A program made the position numbers and the translations under genes. Source: Tritrichomonas foetus (lineage: Eukaryota; Parabasalia; Tritrichomonadida; Tritrichomonadidae). Taken from it: a stretch of DNA of 14,197 bases. The notes beneath the pieces are model-generated. The model had not been told where the DNA came from. It saw nothing but the letters and a program-made list of their open reading frames with translations, and searched no databases. Shown in pieces: positions 8,119 through 14,197 of this stretch (the stretch's first letter is position 1; each line of letters starts with the position of its first letter). The stretch is from positions 1 to 14,197 of the forward strand of contig MLAK01000611.1 of NCBI GenBank assembly GCA_001839685.1. The letters are read 5' to 3'.

Positions 8119-11100
8119 ATGAGCGATGCCAATCTTAAATTTGGCATGTTTGAAGAATTCACTCTCCCTTTTGAAACTGGCTCAATCAGCAGTGTGTTTT
8201 CAATCAATTCTCGTGAATGCATTTGCGCAACCTCTCGAAATTTACACAAGTTCGAAAAAGGCGAAATCAAAATGAGCACCAATTTAATGAAATTTTCAGC
8301 TTGTTTAATGATTCCGGACACAGATTTAATCGTTGGCATCACAGCACGAACCAATTTATTATATGTATTCAAAATCGTTGATATTTCACATCCAATCATT
8401 GACGGTTACTTTACAAATCATCACGGAGTATTCCATTTGTTTTATTCGCCAGCAAGTATGAGTCTAATATTGGTTGGTTATGGGATCAAAGTTTTTTACC
8501 TTCGTTATAAATACAGCGGAAGTAAACTAAGTATAATTCCACCAGAAGTGACCATTTCTCTTCGTTCACGATTTTGTAATGATTATGACACAACTATTTT
8601 AACACCTCCTTCTTTTGATCCTGATCATGAAACTCTATATTTACCTACACCAAGTGGTATTTGTCCATTTGATCTTGATGGAAATTGTTTAACGCCAGCT
8701 TCAAGATATCCTGCTAGTATAGCGACGGTTTATTGTTATAATCACTTTTCAAGAAGTATTTTCACTTTTGATGCTCATCATGGCTTAATTAAATGGACAC
8801 AAAGTGGGCAAATTGAACAACATTTCCAAACTACTGGAAATTCTGTTTTCGCCATTTTATTGGTTGATGAAGAACACATTGTTTGCTTAAATGCATCAAA
8901 ACAACTTTTTTTATTGAATTTTATAACTGGTCGGACTTTTTATTGTATGAATTTAGATAAACTTCCATCTCGATTATTTATGTTGAAAATTAGAGAGCAG
9001 CCTTATTTGGCTGCTTGTTTTGGTGCAACCCTCCGTGGAATTAGAATTGATATTCCATGGAAGGTTTGGTATTCACCAATTCGCGATTGTATCAAAATAT
9101 CAAGATGTAATCGTCTCTATGAAGCTGGGCGAATCCTTGTTCAAACGAAAAATTATTTTTTGAAAATATTTTCACCATCAACCTCAAGGTTAATTACTGT
9201 AGCAACTCATAGAGATGCTGTGACACCTGTTTCATTTTTATATGATCGAGGTTTCATTCAAATTGCTCGAAGAAATGGAATGAAATTTGAATTTGTGAAT
9301 ATTTCAACTTTATCTGAGAATTTTCATAAAAGGGAAATCGAAAATGATACAGAAAATATCAATGATTCCGTTTTTCTCTTCAAGACTGAATATGATCACA
9401 GAAATCAGCATAACAATCAAACTTCTATCCATAGTTTTCGTAATACCGAGAATAATAATTCCTCTCAAGCAGATTATGCGTTTCAAGAAAAAGAAAGTAT
9501 TAATGAATTTCGGATCGAAGAGAATGAACTTGATTCGAATCTTTTGAAAAGAGATATTTTATTTTTTGTTTTGGAAAATGGAATTGTTCTCGGATTTAAT
9601 TCCTCAGTCAATCCATGTGAAGAAATTTTTAGTCTCGATCTCAAAGCACATTTTTTATTAATAATTCACTACAATGGAAGATGGTGTTATGCAGCAATCT
9701 CAGAAAATAGTTACCTTTCGATTTATGATTATCACACATTTGCGTTAATAGAAAGATTAAAAGTTTCTTATCATAAAGTAATAAATGCATTTTATAATGC
9801 TGAATTTCAATCAATTGTTTTTGTTTTTGAAGAAACAACAATTCTTTTTTCTTTGCTTACAAAAGAAATTGTTGATGAAGTAGAAATTAATGGTTGTTCA
9901 AATGTTGAGCATTTTGGTGATTTGGTTCGTTTTGGTTATGAATCAGGACATATAACAACTTTATACATTGAAGATGGTCGATTTTCTCCAAATATAACGG
10001 ATTATCGTCCCCACTATGAACCAATTACCAGTTTTTCATTTTCAACAGATTTTTGGTTGTCATCATCTGTTGATTCAAAAATTTTAGTCTGGAATTATTT
10101 TGATGAAAATGTTGTTGTTATTAAATTACCACTACCAATATTTTCTTGTTGTTTGATGAATGGAAAACGAGATATTTTGCTTTCCACAGAAACAGAAATA
10201 ATGAAAATTTCTGGTTATTCTGTTTTTTATGAACAAGATGATGAAGATGAAGAAATTGATAATTTTGACAAACTTTCAGATTTTCTTGATCCAAATTCCT
10301 TCACTCAATTTTTCACACAGAAAAACAATTTTGTTCAGCCAAATAAAGGAAACCCAACTAACAATGAAAATAAATTCGATAATCAAAATTCAAACGAAAT
10401 AAAAAATGAAAATGTTAGCATTTTATCAATGCGAAAATATTCTCGAGGCATCGAAAACAATAGTAAGAAAAGTAATTTAAATAATAAAAATATTCAAATT
10501 GAGAATACAACAAGATTATCAAATAAAGAAACAATTAATAGGAAACTTCAAATCGATGATAATAAAAAATTAGAAGAAATGATGAAAATGAATGGAATTA
10601 TAACAGCTAAAGTGTATAAAATACCAACTGTTTCTTACCAAAATAATTCACCAAATACCAATTCAAGTATCAATATAGAACAAAATGCTACAAAACTTCC
10701 GAAAAATAGCATTAATAAGAAAACTCAAGCCTCGAAAAATTCTATAAAGAAAACCGAACTGAAAAATTCATCTATGGTGAAAGCAAGCAATTTTATCCAT
10801 CGTGCGATTGAAGAAGAAGAAATTAAATTGACTTCAAAAAAGAAAAAAGTTAAACGAAAAAAAGTTCTTCAGAAATATGATAATGAATCGAAAGTTAATA
10901 ATAAAAGTGCTGTAGATTTATTGGATGAAATGTTTAATCGTACAAAAAATAAAAGTCAAGTTTATCACACAAATGACAATCAGAAAAAAGAAGATGAAAA
11001 ATCCAACATCGACTTTGCGGCACTAGTCAAACAATTTAATAAAGAACCTTCAATAGCTGAAGAAAATAAAGGGCAAACTGACTCAGATCAAGAAACCTCA

Positions 11101-13311
11101 TCCATCTCTTCTTCTTCTGATATCATTGTTGGAAAAGAAAGAGAGTCAATAACAAAAACTCACTCAAGTAAACCAAAAGCGCAAAAACCAAATGAGGAAA
11201 CCAAAATTCATTCCATGATAAAAGAACATAACAATAAAAAAGATCATCAGAAACAAAAAAAAGCGAAAAATATTAAAAAGAAAGAAAAAAAAGTTGTAAA
11301 ACTTCAAAAGGTGAAAAAACAAATAGAAATGACATATCCTACTACAAACATTAGCCAAGAAATTGACATTAAATCAGATGAAGATAGTGTTAATCCACAA
11401 CAAAAATATTCTGTTGAGAAAAAATACATGAAAAATACAGCTACTCAAGGAAGTGTATTAGGAAATCGAGAAACTCCTCCTCTTGGAGAAGGGATTCTTC
11501 CTCCTGAAGAAAATAAGGTATATTCACTTGATGAAAACAACTCTGACTTACTAGAAGAAGAAATAATTAAAGATTACTCAGATTATAATATAAGTGAAAA
11601 CGACAACGATGAATTAATCAAGCCGGTAAACGATGAACTGATTGAAAGAAATTTTGATAAAGATCTTAATGAAAAACAAATTTCTAGTAGTGAAATCGAT
11701 TTAAATCACTCCCAAAATGATTCATGTTTTGACTTTGACCAGCCAAATGGAAAGAATTTAAATCATATTACAAGCAAAACTAAAATTCAAAAACAAAATC
11801 CAACGAAAGAATTCAAAATTTCAACTGGATTAAAAACGCCAATGAATAAAAATAAATCAATTGAAAATAAATCACCATTTTCAGAAAAATCATTTTCATA
11901 TAATCCCAATCAATTCACTCCAAAAATCGTAAAAAAGAAATCAATCCAAAATATCCAAAGTTTTCAGAAAAATAAAAATTATACATTTAAGCAAAAAGGT
12001 CAATTTCAATTCAAGCTGACACATACTGGTAACATTGAAGACATCAGAAAAAGGCCAGCAACACCTGAACCTATAAATTATAACAATGTTTCTGTGAAAG
12101 AAAGAAAATCGATTCATGTAAGATATTTACATCGATCCAAATCACAAAATTATTTTGATTTTGATATAAACAACATTCCACCAAATATCATTATTGATGA
12201 AAATGCCATTTATGCTAAATATTTCATTCGTCCATCAGACTCTGGATTTCGTTCAAAATCACGAAAACTTCATAATCCAATAGAATTAGATGATAAGATT
12301 CCCAACAATTTTTGTTCTGTGAATTTAAATCAAAATTTGAAAGTACATTCACCAAAACTTTCACCTAAAAGACACTTTTTCAGAAGAACAGTCAAACCTG
12401 AAACTACAAATGGTCAAAAACTAAACCAAAAAAATGACCAGGATTTCTCTGAAAATTCCCCACACAAAAACAATTGGAATAACAATCATAAAAATAATGG
12501 AAATGTGATGGGAAGTTCGAATAACACTCTTAAATCTGATGATTTTGATGGATTTGAAAGCGTTGAACAAACAATAAATCGATTAACTGAAAATCAAAAT
12601 CAAATTCATAAATTCCAAAAAGAATTCAAAGCATCATGTAAGCATTACAATTCAATTGAAGAAATTCGATATGAAAGGGATAATGAAAGTGAAAATCAAG
12701 TCGTAATTAAAATGAAAGAAAATAATTTCCCACAAATGAAAAAACTAGAATATTCACCACCATTTACGATTCAATTGAATAAAAAAAATGAGATTAGAAA
12801 AGAAAAGAAAAAAACACCAGAAAAAATTATTGATAAGAAGGTTACTCCAACATCAAATGAATTCAAATTCGAAACATCAGTTGTAAACGCGAATTTTGAA
12901 CTAAATGATGATGTGTCAGAAAATGATTTTCACACAAATAAAGTGATCGAACCTAATTTTCAAATTCAAAATTGTTCACCAAGAGCCAAAAGCAAAGGTA
13001 ACAACTCACAAAATACCAAAAAAATCTTCAAAAAAGACACTTCAAATGCCAACTCGAATCAAAATTCTGGGAGAAGATACTTTAATTCGAAATGTGAAAG
13101 AATTCGTATTAAAAGAGAAGAAGATAAATTAGAGGCTGCATTTTTGTCGAAATTGCCAACTTTTGAAATGAAGAAAAGACCCAATTCTGCAAGAAAAATG
13201 CCAAAAAAGCCAAAAATTTATTCAGCACCTGTCTGGCCACCTGTTGATCGATGCAAAGGAATTGATGGAACAATTTTATGCGGAAATAATTTAAATTTTG
13301 TTTGTTATTAA
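8119..13311 (+). CDS. large WD-like beta-propeller protein with low-complexity tail
   Basis: 1,730 residues in one exon. The start is ATG at 8119; the codon before it is TTG. Residues 1 to about 705 read as weak WD-type blades. The clearest runs from about 632, with ITSFSFSTDFWLSSSVDS followed by KILVWNY, and another lies at HRDAVTPVSFLYD (about 367). An acidic patch (DDEDEEID, about 706) ends this part. Residues of about 710-1650 are rich in N, K, S and E with almost no hydrophobic clusters, and include very basic lysine blocks near 1045-1070; this part is probably disordered. The last 80 residues are richer in aromatic residues, proline and cysteine (KPKIYSAPVWPPVD) and may be a small conserved end domain. 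There is no signal peptide or membrane helix. Large WD proteins of this shape include axonemal and other scaffolds, so a flagellar or cytoskeletal role is possible, but I do not recognise the specific family. The stop lies in TTATTAAAA, containing the TAAA polyadenylation tetramer. Confidence 0.75.
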   Translation: MSDANLKFGMFEEFTLPFETGSISSVFSINSRECICATSRNLHKFEKGEIKMSTNLMKFSACLMIPDTDLIVGITARTNLLYVFKIVDISHPIIDGYFTNHHGVFHLFYSPASMSLILVGYGIKVFYLRYKYSGSKLSIIPPEVTISLRSRFCNDYDTTILTPPSFDPDHETLYLPTPSGICPFDLDGNCLTPASRYPASIATVYCYNHFSRSIFTFDAHHGLIKWTQSGQIEQHFQTTGNSVFAILLVDEEHIVCLNASKQLFLLNFITGRTFYCMNLDKLPSRLFMLKIREQPYLAACFGATLRGIRIDIPWKVWYSPIRDCIKISRCNRLYEAGRILVQTKNYFLKIFSPSTSRLITVATHRDAVTPVSFLYDRGFIQIARRNGMKFEFVNISTLSENFHKREIENDTENINDSVFLFKTEYDHRNQHNNQTSIHSFRNTENNNSSQADYAFQEKESINEFRIEENELDSNLLKRDILFFVLENGIVLGFNSSVNPCEEIFSLDLKAHFLLIIHYNGRWCYAAISENSYLSIYDYHTFALIERLKVSYHKVINAFYNAEFQSIVFVFEETTILFSLLTKEIVDEVEINGCSNVEHFGDLVRFGYESGHITTLYIEDGRFSPNITDYRPHYEPITSFSFSTDFWLSSSVDSKILVWNYFDENVVVIKLPLPIFSCCLMNGKRDILLSTETEIMKISGYSVFYEQDDEDEEIDNFDKLSDFLDPNSFTQFFTQKNNFVQPNKGNPTNNENKFDNQNSNEIKNENVSILSMRKYSRGIENNSKKSNLNNKNIQIENTTRLSNKETINRKLQIDDNKKLEEMMKMNGIITAKVYKIPTVSYQNNSPNTNSSINIEQNATKLPKNSINKKTQASKNSIKKTELKNSSMVKASNFIHRAIEEEEIKLTSKKKKVKRKKVLQKYDNESKVNNKSAVDLLDEMFNRTKNKSQVYHTNDNQKKEDEKSNIDFAALVKQFNKEPSIAEENKGQTDSDQETSSISSSSDIIVGKERESITKTHSSKPKAQKPNEETKIHSMIKEHNNKKDHQKQKKAKNIKKKEKKVVKLQKVKKQIEMTYPTTNISQEIDIKSDEDSVNPQQKYSVEKKYMKNTATQGSVLGNRETPPLGEGILPPEENKVYSLDENNSDLLEEEIIKDYSDYNISENDNDELIKPVNDELIERNFDKDLNEKQISSSEIDLNHSQNDSCFDFDQPNGKNLNHITSKTKIQKQNPTKEFKISTGLKTPMNKNKSIENKSPFSEKSFSYNPNQFTPKIVKKKSIQNIQSFQKNKNYTFKQKGQFQFKLTHTGNIEDIRKRPATPEPINYNNVSVKERKSIHVRYLHRSKSQNYFDFDINNIPPNIIIDENAIYAKYFIRPSDSGFRSKSRKLHNPIELDDKIPNNFCSVNLNQNLKVHSPKLSPKRHFFRRTVKPETTNGQKLNQKNDQDFSENSPHKNNWNNNHKNNGNVMGSSNNTLKSDDFDGFESVEQTINRLTENQNQIHKFQKEFKASCKHYNSIEEIRYERDNESENQVVIKMKENNFPQMKKLEYSPPFTIQLNKKNEIRKEKKKTPEKIIDKKVTPTSNEFKFETSVVNANFELNDDVSENDFHTNKVIEPNFQIQNCSPRAKSKGNNSQNTKKIFKKDTSNANSNQNSGRRYFNSKCERIRIKREEDKLEAAFLSKLPTFEMKKRPNSARKMPKKPKIYSAPVWPPVDRCKGIDGTILCGNNLNFVCY

Positions 13312-13402
13312 AAAAAAAATATTCGAAAATCAAAAATGATATTATCTATTCTTTATCTTTATTTTATCTCAAAATAACAGAAATTTGTGCAAAACTAGAA
13401 AA
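13312..13402. terminator. 91-bp convergent 3' spacer
   Basis: The WD-like gene and the minus-strand surface gene end 91 bp apart, facing each other. The spacer is AT-rich, with an A run after the plus-strand stop and TAAA/AATAAA-like sequences on the minus strand (for example GATAAAATAAAG). It must hold the transcript ends of both genes, whose 3' ends may overlap. Confidence 0.45.
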
Positions 13403-14197
13403 CTACAATACAAATGTATTCACTTCTTGGAATTCATCAAATTCCACTCTAAATGGATCATCTACAGAATTATTTCGAGAAATATTATACAATGGATTTG
13501 TACTTGTTACTGAGTCGGATCTACTTTGTATAGTTTCAATTCCTTCTGTATCAAAGGAGGTATTTGACGATTTTTTTGTATGACGTGACTTCTTTGCAAA
13601 TTTCAATACAAATATCAATAGTATGATAATAATAATAATAACGAAAACTACACATCCAGCAATAATACCAATTAATTCTCCACTTGAAAGTTTTTTTTCT
13701 TCAATATCAATTGATGGAAGTTGGTCTTTTAATAAATTGCTCACAGAAAAAGAATTCGTCGGGAAATAATCTGAATTAGAAAAAATAATTGAGCCTCCAA
13801 AGTTTTGTGATGGCGAAAACTCTGAGGAAAATGAAAAATGCAACGAAATAAGAAAATCTTGTGTTGATGTAAATATATTGGAATGTGAAAAAATATTAGA
13901 ATTCGTGAAAAAGATAGAGTTCACAAATTCGTCCGATTTTGAGAAATACATGCTCATTGTAAAGAATTTTGAAGAATTAAATATATGAGATCTTGAAAAA
14001 ATTAATGAATTAGAAAAAACATTTGTATAATGAAATTCATCTGATAGCGTGAATATTTCACTATCATTGAAGTAATGACTCTTACTAAACTCCACACTAT
14101 TACTCAAATATTGGGTATTGCTAAAATCATTGCTCTGACTAAAATCATTGCTTTGACTAAAGTCATTGCTTTGACTAAAATCATTGCTTTGACTAAA
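13403..14197 (-). CDS. hexad-repeat surface membrane protein, 3' part
   Basis: The frame is open from the right edge of the window to a TAG at 13403-13405: 264 residues, with the 5' end outside. The apparent start at 14107 is a TTG inside the repeat, not a real start. Residues 1-144 are 24 unbroken hexads of the form F-x-x-[S/T]-x-x. A short linker follows, then a very hydrophobic, Ile-rich membrane helix (about 13603-13676, GIIAGCVVFVIIII and on), a KFAKKSRHTKK stop-transfer stretch and a cytosolic tail of about 65 residues with NPLY (13487-13498) and VDDPFR. The tail has the same VDDPFR as the Pmp-like protein, although the ectodomains are unrelated. A type I surface protein is well supported. 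The regular F and S/T ladder suggests a beta-solenoid, which is an inference. I do not know its function. Confidence 0.85.
   Translation of the reverse strand, partial: FSQSNDFSQSNDFSQSNDFSQSNDFSNTQYLSNSVEFSKSHYFNDSEIFTLSDEFHYTNVFSNSLIFSRSHIFNSSKFFTMSMYFSKSDEFVNSIFFTNSNIFSHSNIFTSTQDFLISLHFSFSSEFSPSQNFGGSIIFSNSDYFPTNSFSVSNLLKDQLPSIDIEEKKLSSGELIGIIAGCVVFVIIIIIILLIFVLKFAKKSRHTKKSSNTSFDTEGIETIQSRSDSVTSTNPLYNISRNNSVDDPFRVEFDEFQEVNTFVL
13451..13459 (-). other. DPF motif in the cytosolic tail
   Basis: Codes DPF within VDDPFR. The same motif lies at 7719-7727 in the Pmp-like gene. DPF/W motifs are known to bind the appendage of the AP-2 clathrin adaptor in other eukaryotes; use here is inferred. Confidence 0.5.
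14122..14193 (-). repeat. four near-identical 18-bp units coding FSQSND
   Basis: Four 18-bp units differ by only two single-base changes and run on into the right window edge (four more bases match). They are the freshest part of the hexad array, which decays to protein-level periodicity toward 13766. The gradient suggests recent expansion at the outer end. Confidence 0.9.

Noticed and set aside
13302..13583. Plus-strand 93-codon frame at the convergent junction
   Set aside because: It overlaps the end of the WD-like gene and lies opposite the conserved VDDPFR and NPLY tail, which is clearly coded on the minus strand.

Overview
The window looks like nuclear DNA of a parabasalid protist (Trichomonas or Tritrichomonas type). 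The DNA is visibly AT-rich. The genes are long and intronless and use the standard stop codons. Several encode Pmp-like surface proteins: repeated GGA[I/V] beta-helix turns followed by IxNCxF turns, one C-terminal membrane helix, and a short cytosolic tail. The 5' end of the main gene has a TCATT element matching the trichomonad initiator (Inr), 24 bases before its ATG. Genus and species are inferred; nothing here fixes them.

Layout. Positions 1-628 hold a decayed piece of a Pmp-like gene with a reading-frame break near 101-121; its beta-helix module is a paralogue of the C-terminal module of the next gene. Positions 813-2066 carry no gene. A large Pmp-like surface protein gene then starts at 2067 and ends at 7778, split by a DNA transposon at 2365-4429. 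The transposon is complete: 49-bp terminal inverted repeats (46 of 49 match), flanking TA duplications, and one intact pogo/CENP-B-type DDE transposase on the minus strand. Removing the element plus one TA copy (2,067 bases, divisible by 3) rejoins the two halves in frame and restores the beta-helix repeat, so the gene was intact until a probably recent insertion. The gene also contains 27 tandem copies of a 12-bp unit coding (E/A)NTD.

Positions 8119-13311 encode a 1,730-residue protein with an N-terminal beta-propeller (WD-like) region and about 1,000 residues of N/K/S/E-rich low-complexity tail. Converging on it from the right edge is the 3' end of a second surface protein gene (minus strand, 13403 to beyond 14197). 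Its ectodomain is 24 unbroken hexads with F (once L) at position 1 and S or T at position 4, which suggests a regular solenoid.

The two membrane proteins have unrelated ectodomains but share a VDDPFR sequence in their cytosolic tails, and one also has NPLY. DPF and NPxY are known endocytic sorting motifs, so I infer a common trafficking tail on different surface modules. No tRNA, rRNA or CRISPR array was seen.
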